Assembly (NCBI GenBank): GCA_002083595.1
Contig: MSXT01000043.1
Location: 1-11,698, forward strand
Length of the DNA stretch: 11,698 nucleotides
From: Proteobacteria bacterium ST_bin16
Lineage (GTDB): Bacteria > Pseudomonadota > Gammaproteobacteria > Burkholderiales > Nitrosomonadaceae
Direction of reading: 5' to 3'
Shown: positions 1 through 7,927 of the stretch, piece by piece
Layout of the letters: each line of letters opens with the position of its first letter
Numbering within the stretch: position 1 is the first letter of the stretch
Notes under the pieces: generated by a model
Seen by the model: only the letters and a program-made list of their open reading frames with translations
Databases searched by the model: none
What the model was told of the DNA's origin: nothing
Position numbers and translations under genes: made by a program

Positions 1-1086
1 ATCAGCGGCCCTTCCGTTCTAGCCTGCGGCGCCTGGCTGAAAAATACCATTTGTGTGACGCAAGGTCATCGTGCGCATATCTCTCCGTTGATTGGTGACT
101 TGGCAACAATAGAAGCCCGTCAGCAACTGGATCAAACCGTGCAGCGTCTATGCCAGGATTATTCCATTCAGCCGGAAATCGTCACGCACGACCTACATCC
201 GGATTTTTACAGCACGCAATTTGCGCAAACATACGCTGAACAGCGGCGTATTCCTGCATTGGCCGTACAGCATCATCATGCCCACATCGCTGCCATTTGC
301 GCCGAACACCAATTGACTCAACCGGTATTAGGCCTAGCGCTGGATGGTGTCGGTCTGGGAACGGATAACACGCCTTGGGGCGGTGAGTTGCTATTGGTCG
401 ATGGTGCTCGTTTTGACCGGCTTGGTCACCTGACAACCTTGGCATTGCCAGGCGGCGATCGCGCCGCACAAGAACCATGGCGCATGGCCGCAGCAGCGTT
501 ATTCCGCTTAAACCGCGGCGCTGAAATTACCCCGCGTTTTCCAGATCAACCGGCGGCGGCGACAGTTGCCGCGATGCTGGCACAAAACCTGAATTGTCCC
601 CATACATCCAGCATGGGACGCTTGTTCGACGCAGCGGCCGGATTGCTGGGCGTCAATGCGATTCAATCGCATGAAGCACAAGCCGCCATTCAATTGCAGC
701 AACTCGCCGAACAACATGGGGAAACTGGTGCGCTGATGGACGGTTATCGCATCAGCGCTGACAACCAACTGGATTTCTCGTCCTTACTGTCGGCATTGAT
801 CGATTGCCGTGATGCCGGACATGATACCGCCTACGGCGCCGCGCTATTTCATGCCACACTGGTTGCCGGATTGGCGGCGTGGATTGTACAGGCGGCCGAG
901 CAACATCATATTTCACAGGTAGCGCTGGGTGGCGGTTGTTTTCATAACGCGATATTGCGGCACGGCTTGATCCATCACTTGATTGCATCGCCGCTTCAAA
1001 TCTTCATCGCACAGCAGATGTTGCCGGATGACAGCGCAGTTGCATTAGGCCAGGCATGGGTGGCATTGCAGCACAACCGGTTATAA
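1..1086 (+). CDS. hypF: HypF-type carbamoyltransferase, C-terminal Kae1-like part (5' partial)
   Basis: The reading frame is open from base 1 without a stop, so this is the last 361 residues of a longer protein; the GTG at 55 is internal, because the residues before it (VLACGAWLKNT) already match the HypF family. HypF transfers a carbamoyl group, made from carbamoyl phosphate and ATP, to HypE as the first step of cyanide-ligand synthesis for NiFe-hydrogenases in the cytoplasm. Visible Kae1-like landmarks in order: SPLIGDL, the metal-binding histidine cluster HHHAH (271-285), DGVGLGTDNTPWGGELL, SSMGRLFDAAAGLLGV, GGGCFHNAIL, and the final loop PDDSAVALGQA (1024-1056). The last loop normally reads NDGGIALGQ, so the aspartate is kept but the two glycines are Ser-Ala; SQHIGDL is also changed to SPLIGDL. 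Whether the acylphosphatase and YrdC-like N-terminal domains exist upstream cannot be seen, so a stand-alone Kae1-like paralogue is possible. hslO follows after 30 bases. Confidence 0.85.
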   Translation: MSGPSVLACGAWLKNTICVTQGHRAHISPLIGDLATIEARQQLDQTVQRLCQDYSIQPEIVTHDLHPDFYSTQFAQTYAEQRRIPALAVQHHHAHIAAICAEHQLTQPVLGLALDGVGLGTDNTPWGGELLLVDGARFDRLGHLTTLALPGGDRAAQEPWRMAAAALFRLNRGAEITPRFPDQPAAATVAAMLAQNLNCPHTSSMGRLFDAAAGLLGVNAIQSHEAQAAIQLQQLAEQHGETGALMDGYRISADNQLDFSSLLSALIDCRDAGHDTAYGAALFHATLVAGLAAWIVQAAEQHHISQVALGGGCFHNAILRHGLIHHLIASPLQIFIAQQMLPDDSAVALGQAWVALQHNRL

Positions 1087-1116
1087 TGACGATTTCTTAC
1101 AACCGAAGGCCTTAGA

Positions 1117-1974
1117 ATGAGCAACAACTATGTACAACGCTTTCTTCTGGAAAATCTGGACATCCGCGGTGCCATCGTACACCTCGACTCGGTTTGGCAA
1201 GCCCTATTAACCGGGCGCAACTATCCACAACCGGTGACCCAGCTGGTAGGAGAGATGAGCGCCGTCACCCTGCTGCTGGGCGAAAATCTCAAGCAAGCCG
1301 GCCGGTTGACCATCCAATTGAATGGCAATGGTCCCGTTTCGATGTTGGTTATCGACTGCACCGATACTTTACATATTCGCGGCATGGCAAAACACGCAGA
1401 AAACATCGCAGCGCAGCCTGTGTCCGAACTGCTCGGTGATGGTCAATTGCTGATCACATTGGACATGCCGTCGATGCGCGAGTGTTATCAAAGCATCGTA
1501 CCGCTCGACGGCAACAATATCGCCGAAATCTTTGAGCATTACTTCCGCCAATCCGAGCAACTGCCCTCGCGCTTATTTTTGATCACCACGGATACCGCCA
1601 TTTTTGGCTTATTGCTGCAAAAACTGCCTAATGCCGATCTGCAAGACCCCGACGGCTGGGCGCGCGCCGAAGCACTAGCGGCGACAGTGCATGATCATGC
1701 ACTATTCGACTTGACTGTGGAAGAAATACTGACCCGCCTGTTTTATCAAGAAACCATCCGCATTTTCGATGCACAAACCATCCAGTACGGCTGCCGCGAA
1801 GACTCTGCTAAGATTTACGCCATGCTACATTCGCTCGGCCGCGAGGAAGTCGATTCAATCCTGAAAGAATTCGGCGAAGTGGTTGTCAACGATGACATCT
1901 GCAATCGTGAGTACCGTCTGGATGCGCTGGCGGTTGATACCATATTCCGCGAGGCAGGGCCGACGGTTCATTGA
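1117..1974 (+). CDS. hslO: Hsp33 redox-regulated chaperone with a half-replaced zinc centre
   Basis: At 285 residues it is close to the 292 of E. coli Hsp33. Hsp33 is a cytoplasmic holdase that binds unfolding proteins during oxidative stress. A four-cysteine zinc centre in its C-terminal domain acts as the switch: oxidation forms two disulfides, releases zinc and exposes the substrate-binding surface. The N-terminal fold is well preserved (VQRFLLENLDIRGAIVHL at the start, LLGDGQLLITLDMPSM near the middle). The C-terminal switch keeps the usual framework (AMLHSLGREEVDSIL, then CNREYRLDA), but the ligands read C226-x-E228 and D259-x-x-C262, where the family has C-x-C and C-x-x-C. One cysteine of each pair is therefore an acidic residue, with the normal spacing kept. 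The ATG at 1117 has a GAAGG ribosome-binding site at 1105-1109. Close spacing after the hypF-like gene suggests co-transcription. The family call is firm; normal redox switching is doubtful. Confidence 0.95.
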   Translation: MSNNYVQRFLLENLDIRGAIVHLDSVWQALLTGRNYPQPVTQLVGEMSAVTLLLGENLKQAGRLTIQLNGNGPVSMLVIDCTDTLHIRGMAKHAENIAAQPVSELLGDGQLLITLDMPSMRECYQSIVPLDGNNIAEIFEHYFRQSEQLPSRLFLITTDTAIFGLLLQKLPNADLQDPDGWARAEALAATVHDHALFDLTVEEILTRLFYQETIRIFDAQTIQYGCREDSAKIYAMLHSLGREEVDSILKEFGEVVVNDDICNREYRLDALAVDTIFREAGPTVH

Positions 1975-2030
1975 GTTACAGCATATATCCTGCTAGAACT
2001 CATATATTATCGATATCTGCCGTTTTATAC

Positions 2031-2058
2031 TTCACATATTTTTCACATTTGCTAAGAT
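2031..2058 (+). promoter_or_regulatory. Possible sigma-70 promoter of the first two-component operon
   Basis: TTCACA (2031-2036, five of six matches to the -35 consensus) and TAAGAT (2053-2058, four of six) lie 16 bases apart in the AT-rich gap after hslO. This would place the transcript start near 2065 and put the hairpin at 2079-2122 wholly inside the leader. It is read by eye, without a scoring model. Confidence 0.4.
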
Positions 2059-2078
2059 ATGATCGGCTCAAGAATATC

Positions 2079-2122
2079 CCCGGTGAGCAAACGGTTTCTT
2101 TCTTGTAAGAAGCCTGACCGGG
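2079..2122 (+). promoter_or_regulatory. Two-part hairpin in the leader of the receiver gene
   Basis: An outer 6-bp stem pairs CCCGGT (2079-2084) with ACCGGG (2117-2122). An inner 8-bp stem pairs GGTTTCTT (2093-2100) with AAGAAGCC (2107-2114), with one G-T wobble and a 6-base loop. The internal loop is lopsided, 8 bases on the 5' side and 2 on the 3' side. No T-run follows, so a classical terminator is unlikely. The structure ends 15 bases before the ribosome-binding site of the receiver gene, which suits a leader with a control or mRNA-stability role; no known riboswitch class is recognised. Confidence 0.45.
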
Positions 2123-2150
2123 TTCACACGATGAAGTTAGGAGAATGATG

Positions 2151-2540
2151 ATGGCACCACGAATAGCACATGTTGACGATGATTCCGATATCCGCGAAGC
2201 GGTTGAACGGATTCTTTGCAAGAATGGATATGAAGTTAGCAGTTATCTGTCCATGCAAGATTTTATCGATTCACTGGAAGATGAAAGCAAACGCCCTGAT
2301 CTGGCAATTCTTGATGTAATGGTCGAATCCATGGATTCCGGTTTGACTACCTATGCAAAGATTCACAAACGCTTTCCACAAATACAAACCATTTTTCTCA
2401 CCTCCTTGGGCGATATGATCAGACCTTATTTTGAGGATGGCTCGCATGAATGGGTGTGTATCATGGAAAAACCCGTCGAACCGGTAAGCTTATTGGCAAC
2501 GATCAATGATCGATTAAAGCATACGGGAGAGGCTGCCTAG
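2151..2540 (+). CDS. Stand-alone receiver-domain response regulator (CheY-like)
   Basis: The protein is a single receiver domain of 129 residues with no output domain. It carries the expected phosphotransfer residues: the acidic cluster HVDDD near residues 6-9, phospho-acceptor Asp55 in LAILDVMVE, Thr84 in FLTSLG and Lys107 in MEKPVEP. Three ATG codons stand in a row at 2145, 2148 and 2151. The ribosome-binding site TAGGAG (2138-2143) is only 1 base from the first and 7 from the third, so 2151 is the best-spaced start; annotation at 2145 would add two methionines. It is followed directly by a histidine kinase gene, the likely phosphate donor. With no DNA-binding domain, it probably acts through a protein partner or as a phosphate relay or sink. 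The target is not visible here. Confidence 0.9.
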   Translation: MAPRIAHVDDDSDIREAVERILCKNGYEVSSYLSMQDFIDSLEDESKRPDLAILDVMVESMDSGLTTYAKIHKRFPQIQTIFLTSLGDMIRPYFEDGSHEWVCIMEKPVEPVSLLATINDRLKHTGEAA

Positions 2541-3995
2541 TTGGATTATGTGAAAATGGCGACAACTGAATTTTCCTGGGATAAATCCAATAGTCAAAAT
2601 ATTCTGCTTGAAATAAAAGGCGACAAACTTAAGCTCAGCGATGATGTATTAATCAGTAATATTCGCTGGTTTATTACTTTCCGCTGGGCATTAATTGTCA
2701 CTTTGGTTTTCTTCGAAATCCTGATGCTATCGGCGTCGAATGTATTGACGCAATTTGGAATCAGCGAGCAGCAAAAATGGCCGGTCGCCATCATCATCGT
2801 ACTGGTTGTCGCTAATATTGCTTACATCTTTGCATTAGACCGTTTCAAACCGGGTAAATATAACTCCCCCTCGATCAATCTATGGGTACAGATCATTGTC
2901 GATTTGATCTGTTTGTCTGTTGTTGTACATTATATTGGCAGCACGACTACACCCATTTCATTTTTCTATGTGCTGCATATTGCGCTTGCCTGCATCTTTT
3001 TTTCTACCCGCGAAAGCTTGTATGTCACCATTTTAGTGTGTCTCATGGATACGATAGTTATCATTGTTGATAACTTCCTGATCACGCAAACGCAAACGCC
3101 ACTGTCAACATTGGTCAACAATCATCTGCTGTCGGAAAATGCACGTAAAGATGGGGCAATGTTATGGATGTTTTTTCTCGATATCTTATTTTTTATCGTT
3201 TGGTATGTAGTGTCGAGACTTTCCCTGATCGTCCGGGCGCATGAGCGCCACCTGCTGGATGCTTATAGGCAAATCAATCAGGCGCAAGTCGAAAAAGATC
3301 AATACGCCGTGCTGATGACGCATCAGCTCAAATCGCCGTTGGATGCCATCCGCAGCAAAATCAATTTGATTAAAGGGGGTTATTGCGGAGATGCTTCAGA
3401 CGGCGTAAATGAAGCATTGGACAAGATTGATAGCCGCGCACAAAGTATGTCGAGCTTGATTCTCGACTTGCTCAGACTCGAGCGCTTGAAAGATACCTGT
3501 CTTAATACCGCAGTATTCGAGACAATCGACATTCAAACCACACTGCAAAAATGTATTGAGAAATTAACGCTCGTTGCCAATGCCAAACATATCGCATTCA
3601 ATTTATCGATTGAAAATTTCTATTGCAAGGTTATCCCCGATCAACTGGAAATACTTCTGGAAAATATTATTACCAATGCGATCACCTATTCGCATGATAA
3701 TACAGCGGTAGAAATTACATCCGCCATCAATCAGCGGGACCGAAGTGCTAGTATCACCATTACTGATCACGGTATAGGCATAGAGAATAAAGACTTACCG
3801 AATATATTCAACGAATATTTTTATTCGCCCAGGGCGGCACTGCATAACAAGGCAACCAGCGGAATTGGCTTGTCCATCGTAAGAATCGCGGCAGAAAATA
3901 ATAAATTAAAAATCAAAGTGACCAGTGAACCCGGCGCGGGTACTTCGTTCACCGTACTGTTTAACGATATCGAATTGCCCGATGTCGATCACTAG
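2541..3995 (+). CDS. Membrane-bound sensor histidine kinase
   Basis: A 484-residue kinase. A soluble N-terminal stretch of about 43 residues is followed by six hydrophobic segments (roughly 44-64, 80-98, 112-131, 138-155, 161-180, 207-226), a linker that may form a coiled coil, a HisKA domain with phospho-acceptor His261 in MTHQLKSPLDAI, and a HATPase_c domain with N box ENIITNA (374-380), G1 box DHGIGI (409-414) and G2 box GIGLSIV (441-447). The loops between membrane segments are short and no large periplasmic sensor domain is present, so the signal may be sensed within or at the membrane. The first codon is TTG at 2541, touching the TAG stop of the receiver gene. GGGAGAGG (2525-2532) sits 8 bases before it, much better placed than for GTG 2550 or ATG 2556. 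This suggests translational coupling. The stimulus is unknown. Confidence 0.92.
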   Translation: MDYVKMATTEFSWDKSNSQNILLEIKGDKLKLSDDVLISNIRWFITFRWALIVTLVFFEILMLSASNVLTQFGISEQQKWPVAIIIVLVVANIAYIFALDRFKPGKYNSPSINLWVQIIVDLICLSVVVHYIGSTTTPISFFYVLHIALACIFFSTRESLYVTILVCLMDTIVIIVDNFLITQTQTPLSTLVNNHLLSENARKDGAMLWMFFLDILFFIVWYVVSRLSLIVRAHERHLLDAYRQINQAQVEKDQYAVLMTHQLKSPLDAIRSKINLIKGGYCGDASDGVNEALDKIDSRAQSMSSLILDLLRLERLKDTCLNTAVFETIDIQTTLQKCIEKLTLVANAKHIAFNLSIENFYCKVIPDQLEILLENIITNAITYSHDNTAVEITSAINQRDRSASITITDHGIGIENKDLPNIFNEYFYSPRAALHNKATSGIGLSIVRIAAENNKLKIKVTSEPGAGTSFTVLFNDIELPDVDH

Positions 3996-4080
3996 GGAAA
4001 ACCCACTGACAACCTTCGTTTATCGATACCAACCCTATCCTATTGATACTCATTGCAATAGTCCCATCATCTCAATCAAT

Positions 4081-6474
4081 CTATTCGATTATACTGTGAT
4101 GCCAGTAGCGCCGGTTTGATTGTCTCCAACTCTCAACCGACCAGCCATTACTGGCAAAACGCAGCAAGATCGCGCCATCTCTGTCACTGCGCAGCAAGCG
4201 GCTGTCCAAGTTGAGATACCGTGTCATTACTTCTTCGCGCGGGTGGCCATAGCGATTAAGGTAACCGACCGTAAAAACTGTCACTGCTGGACTCACCTGC
4301 CGCGCAAAATTCATTGTTGACGATGACAGGCTGCCATGATGCGGCGCGATCAGCATGGTTGCCGGAAGTTTCTCACTAGCGCGGCTAAGCAACGCTAATT
4401 CATCTTTACCTTCAATATCCGCCGGTAGTAATACGCTACCATGCAGCGATGTGATCTTTAGCACGCAACTGTTTGAATTGGTTCTGCGTTGTGAATTTGC
4501 ATAATCCTGCGGTAATGGGTGCAAAAACTCAAAATGTACGCCATCCCAATGCCATGACTGTCCGGCATGGCATTGATCGTGATGCTTTGCAGTGCGTCGT
4601 ATAGGATGCTGATCGTTCAAAGAAGACAACAGCAACTCAACCGGAATTTCATCCATTATCGACAATGCACCACCACTATGGTCTGTATCCGCGTGCGATA
4701 CGATCATGGCATCCAGTTTCCGTATGCCCTCACCACGCAAGTATGGTACGACAATACGGCTACCGCTATCGGTATCGCCAAAACCAGGCCCAGTATCAAA
4801 CAACACCGTATGATGTGCTGTACGCGCCACAACGGCCAATCCCTGACCGACATCCAGGATCGTCAACCATAATTCACCGCTTTTGGGTTGCGCAGGCAAT
4901 ACCCAAAACATCGGCAATAACGCTACCACTCCCAGCCAGCGCGCTGGGAAACCTGCCAAGAATCCGCTTGCCAAACTTCCGGGTAGCAACATCCACAAAA
5001 TTCCGCAAACGGCTGCCAAGATTGTCCACAACGGCGGCGTATGCTGCTGCCATACGGCCTGTGGAAAATCACTCAGCGCGTGCAATATCGTCATGACAAA
5101 GCTTAAAACTTCGTGCGCCACCGGCAAAATAAAGTCAAACAGCGGCATCACTGCCAGCAGAGTCAGCGGCACGACCACAAGACTTATCAACGGAATGGCA
5201 ATGGCATTAGCAAGCGGCGATACCATCGGCACCTGCTGGAAGAAAACCAGTAACAGCGGAATTAACCCCAGGGTGATCGCCCACTGAACCCGCAACCAAT
5301 CGGTAAACCAGTGAACTTTGCCAATCCGCCCTACCGTTATCAGCATAATGAGTCCGATGGCACCGAACGACAACCAGAATCCGGGCGCCATGACGGCCCA
5401 CGGATCGAGCAGAACCACCCAAAATAGCGCCCAAGCCAGCACCGTTGTTGCGGAAGATTGCCGCCCTCGCCATACTGCAATTGCCACTACGGCCAGCATA
5501 TAGAGCGTCCGCTGCGCCGGAATTGCAAACCCGGACAGAACCGCATAAGCCAATGCCACAGCCAGCCCAGCGGCGGCAGCAGCCCGGCGTGCCGGCAAAC
5601 GTAACGTCAGATAAGTCGACCAGCGCCATGACCAGAAAACCAGCGCAAACATCATGCTGGAGATCATCGTGATGTGCAGCCCGGAAATGGCCATCAAATG
5701 ATTGGTGCCGGTTCGGGTGAAAATTTGCCATTGATCGCGCGGAATAGCGTGTTGATCACCCATAGCCAGGGCTTGCAACACACCTGCATACGCATGGCTG
5801 GGTAAATTGGCGGCAAAACGCTGCTGAATGTCCTCACGGATATGCTCAACCCAGTATTTGGGCGTCGAAACCATCGGCTGCAGAAGTTCATTATCAGTCG
5901 ATGAACGCACGTATCCGGTTGCACGGATATTGCGCTCCAACGCCCATACTTCATAGTCAAAGCCATGTGGATTCATGCTGCCATGCAGCTGCTTGAGCCG
6001 CATGGTAATACGCCAGCGTTCCCCCGCGTGCAGGTTTGGCCGCTCCAAACGGTACGTTCCTGTTTGCCCCTCTTTGAACCAGGATAATAGAAGATGTTGA
6101 GGCACAACCGCACCGGGCGTAATCACCTGCTCTACATCAAAACGGAAGCGGATACCGCGTTCATTGCTTTGCTGCACGCTCGCTACTACGCCGGTTATTT
6201 GTATATCCTGCCGCTCCCAACTTTGCGGCAAGAAATCGGACAAACGCCACTGTGCAAAAGCCGCAGCCCAGAAAAACCCGATTCCCAGGAAAAACAGGCA
6301 CAGTAAGATTCTGCGTAGCGTAATCGATGCGCTCGATGAATAACGCGCAAGCAATCCGTTAACAGCCAGGATCGGGATTAAACCCCAAACCCAATCGAGT
6401 GCGGGCAAGTCAGTTTGCTGCTGCAGCAAACCAACACCCAAAACAAAAGCCAGAATGTTTAATCGTACTGACAA
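4081..6474 (-). CDS. comEC: ComEC/Rec2 DNA-uptake channel protein
   Basis: A 797-residue inner-membrane protein of the natural transformation machinery, which moves single-stranded DNA from the periplasm to the cytoplasm. Domains in order: two N-terminal hydrophobic segments and the DUF4131/OB-like region (about 25-190, ending in NPHGFDYEVWALERNIRATGYV-type sequence), the multi-pass Competence domain (about 225-490, containing TGTNHLMAISGLHI near 255-268), and a metallo-beta-lactamase-like domain (about 535-760) with DVGQG, LFDTGPG, HADTDH (His594, Asp596, Asp598, His599) and PHHGS (His712, His713). All expected metal-ligand motifs are present, so the nuclease-like domain may be active. The start is TTG at 6474; an in-frame TGA at 6483-6481 rules out a longer form, and GAAGG lies about 10 bases upstream. 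It converges with the membrane kinase gene (85-base gap, no clear terminator) and diverges from the PAS kinase gene. No other competence gene is in the window. Confidence 0.96.
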   Translation of the reverse strand: MSVRLNILAFVLGVGLLQQQTDLPALDWVWGLIPILAVNGLLARYSSSASITLRRILLCLFFLGIGFFWAAAFAQWRLSDFLPQSWERQDIQITGVVASVQQSNERGIRFRFDVEQVITPGAVVPQHLLLSWFKEGQTGTYRLERPNLHAGERWRITMRLKQLHGSMNPHGFDYEVWALERNIRATGYVRSSTDNELLQPMVSTPKYWVEHIREDIQQRFAANLPSHAYAGVLQALAMGDQHAIPRDQWQIFTRTGTNHLMAISGLHITMISSMMFALVFWSWRWSTYLTLRLPARRAAAAAGLAVALAYAVLSGFAIPAQRTLYMLAVVAIAVWRGRQSSATTVLAWALFWVVLLDPWAVMAPGFWLSFGAIGLIMLITVGRIGKVHWFTDWLRVQWAITLGLIPLLLVFFQQVPMVSPLANAIAIPLISLVVVPLTLLAVMPLFDFILPVAHEVLSFVMTILHALSDFPQAVWQQHTPPLWTILAAVCGILWMLLPGSLASGFLAGFPARWLGVVALLPMFWVLPAQPKSGELWLTILDVGQGLAVVARTAHHTVLFDTGPGFGDTDSGSRIVVPYLRGEGIRKLDAMIVSHADTDHSGGALSIMDEIPVELLLSSLNDQHPIRRTAKHHDQCHAGQSWHWDGVHFEFLHPLPQDYANSQRRTNSNSCVLKITSLHGSVLLPADIEGKDELALLSRASEKLPATMLIAPHHGSLSSSTMNFARQVSPAVTVFTVGYLNRYGHPREEVMTRYLNLDSRLLRSDRDGAILLRFASNGWSVESWRQSNRRYWHHSIIE

Positions 6475-6712
6475 ACCGTTTCAACCTTCATCACGTGCAA
6501 ATCAATGTTTAAAACATCAGTACGGCACTCACAACTTTCACTGTAATCTCCAGTTACTGCGTCTGTAGGATTTTTCTCATAAAATTATAGCGTTATGATT
6601 TGTAATAATTTGGTACTATAACATTATGTATTCTTAGCAGATGAAATACAGTTATGCTTGAATCACCGGGAACCGCTCCAGCATACGCGCAGGATGAGTA
6701 ATAGGAGACAGT
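6475..6712. promoter_or_regulatory. AT-rich divergent region between comEC and the PAS kinase gene
   Basis: This 238-base gap should hold promoters for both flanking genes. On the minus strand a perfect TATAAT occurs at 6589-6584, but with a poor -35. On the plus strand TATGAT (6594-6599) lies 17 bases after a weak TTTTTC (6571-6576). The two -10 candidates are next to each other, so the genes may compete for polymerase or share control. Two short inverted repeats occur: ATGTTT-A-AAACAT (6505-6517) and TCATAA...TTATGA (6578-6599), the second covering both -10 candidates. No terminator or RNA gene is evident. Confidence 0.35.
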
Positions 6713-7927
6713 ATGACGCAAAGTGAAGAGCAAAGAAGAAAAGATGACGATATAAAATTCAGCAAAACCGAGCTACTGAGCGAATTGCAGACTTCTCACT
6801 TTGAATTGGAGATGCAGTACCGGGAACTTAAGGAAACACAGCAACAATTAAGTGAATCTCACAGCCGCTTTGAAGATCTTTACGAATATGCACCGGTCGG
6901 CTATCTGACTTTGGACAAAACCGGTCACATTTTATCGCTCAATCTCAGGGGCGCGAAATTACTCAACAATGACCGGGAATCGCTGATCGGCAAATCTTTC
7001 ATGGAATGCTTTTTTGATATCAACAAGCAGGTTTTTACCGATTATTTGCAGAAAGTTTTCGTTACCACAGGAAAAACCACAGTTGATCTAAAAATCAAGA
7101 ATGCAGATGAGCATCTAAACTATCTCCGGCTGCAAAGCACAGTTATGTGTGATAACAGCACTTGCCTCATGATCATGTCCGATATCAGCCAACTTAAGAA
7201 AACCATCAATCTTAACAGAAACTTGTTGAATGAAAACAGGCGATTGATGAAAGAATTGTTTCAAGTGCAAGAAAAAGAACGGCGTTCACTCGCGCGTGAA
7301 TTGCACGATGAGTTAGGTCAATGGCTTACGGTGATACGTATCGAGAATGAAGTCATTCTGAATAACGCGCCGGCCGATTCGATGAGTTCCGCCAGTGCGC
7401 GCGCTATACGCGACTGTACTCAGAAAATGAATGAAGTAATCCATGAAATGCTGCATAAATTGCGGCCCGTGTTGCTGGATACGCTGGGATTGGTCGATGC
7501 TTTATTGGAACTGAAACGGCAATGGAGCACGCACCATCCGCAGATCATTCTTGAATTCAAATTGAGCGGTGAACTGGATAAATTGCACGAATCGATCAAT
7601 ATCGCCATCTTCCGTATCATCCAAGAAGGTTTGAACAATATCTACAATCACTCCGAAGCCACCTGGGCACAAATAAGCTTCAGCCGTGAAAGCAGTTTAG
7701 AGTGTATGGAAGATTGCTTGCTGCTCACCATCGAAGACAACGGCAAGGGATATAATATCAATCAAAAGTTTCGCGGATTAGGATTACTCGGTATGCGTGA
7801 GCGCGTCATTGCCATGGGTGGCACATTGTCGGTGCGCAGCGCATGCAATGAAGGCACGGAAATCAATATTAAACTGCCAATTGAACACTCAAACTATGAC
7901 GAAACCAATCTCTATCCTGTTGATTGA
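6713..7927 (+). CDS. Soluble PAS-domain histidine kinase, NarL-type (HisKA_3) class
   Basis: A 404-residue kinase with no membrane segment, so probably cytoplasmic. Residues 20-50 form a likely coiled coil, about 51-160 form a PAS domain (FEDLYEYAPVGYLTLDKTG onward), 161-190 form a second coiled linker, and then comes a HisKA_3 dimerisation domain with phospho-acceptor His198 in RSLARELHDELGQ. The C-terminal HATPase_c domain has QEGLNNIYNHSEA (304-316), EDNGKG (341-346) and GLGLLGMRERV (355-365). This architecture pairs with NarL/LuxR-family regulators, and such a gene follows and overlaps it by 32 bases. The ATG at 6713 has an AGGAG-type site (GGAG at 6704-6707). The PAS domain could bind a small ligand or cofactor; I see no clear haem or flavin signature, so the signal is unknown. 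Confidence 0.93.
   Translation: MTQSEEQRRKDDDIKFSKTELLSELQTSHFELEMQYRELKETQQQLSESHSRFEDLYEYAPVGYLTLDKTGHILSLNLRGAKLLNNDRESLIGKSFMECFFDINKQVFTDYLQKVFVTTGKTTVDLKIKNADEHLNYLRLQSTVMCDNSTCLMIMSDISQLKKTINLNRNLLNENRRLMKELFQVQEKERRSLARELHDELGQWLTVIRIENEVILNNAPADSMSSASARAIRDCTQKMNEVIHEMLHKLRPVLLDTLGLVDALLELKRQWSTHHPQIILEFKLSGELDKLHESINIAIFRIIQEGLNNIYNHSEATWAQISFSRESSLECMEDCLLLTIEDNGKGYNINQKFRGLGLLGMRERVIAMGGTLSVRSACNEGTEINIKLPIEHSNYDETNLYPVD

Noticed and set aside
4040..4061. CTATTG...CAATAG stem between the kinase and comEC genes as a terminator
   Set aside because: Only six AT-rich pairs with a 10-base loop and no T-run on either strand.
4665..5096. 143-residue open frame on the plus strand inside comEC
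   Set aside because: It is the antisense shadow of a long conserved gene, has no domain and is rich in residues typical of a wrong frame.
5207..5731. 174-residue minus-strand frame inside comEC
   Set aside because: Same strand as comEC but shifted frame within the conserved Competence domain; no start signal or family likeness.
6694..6726. Ten-codon frame overlapping the PAS kinase start
   Set aside because: It contains the kinase ribosome-binding site and is best explained by chance; no coding evidence.
7797..7895. N-terminal extension of the NarL-type regulator
   Set aside because: The 33 added residues have no receiver likeness and come from the conserved kinase ATP-binding end; the family start is at 7896.
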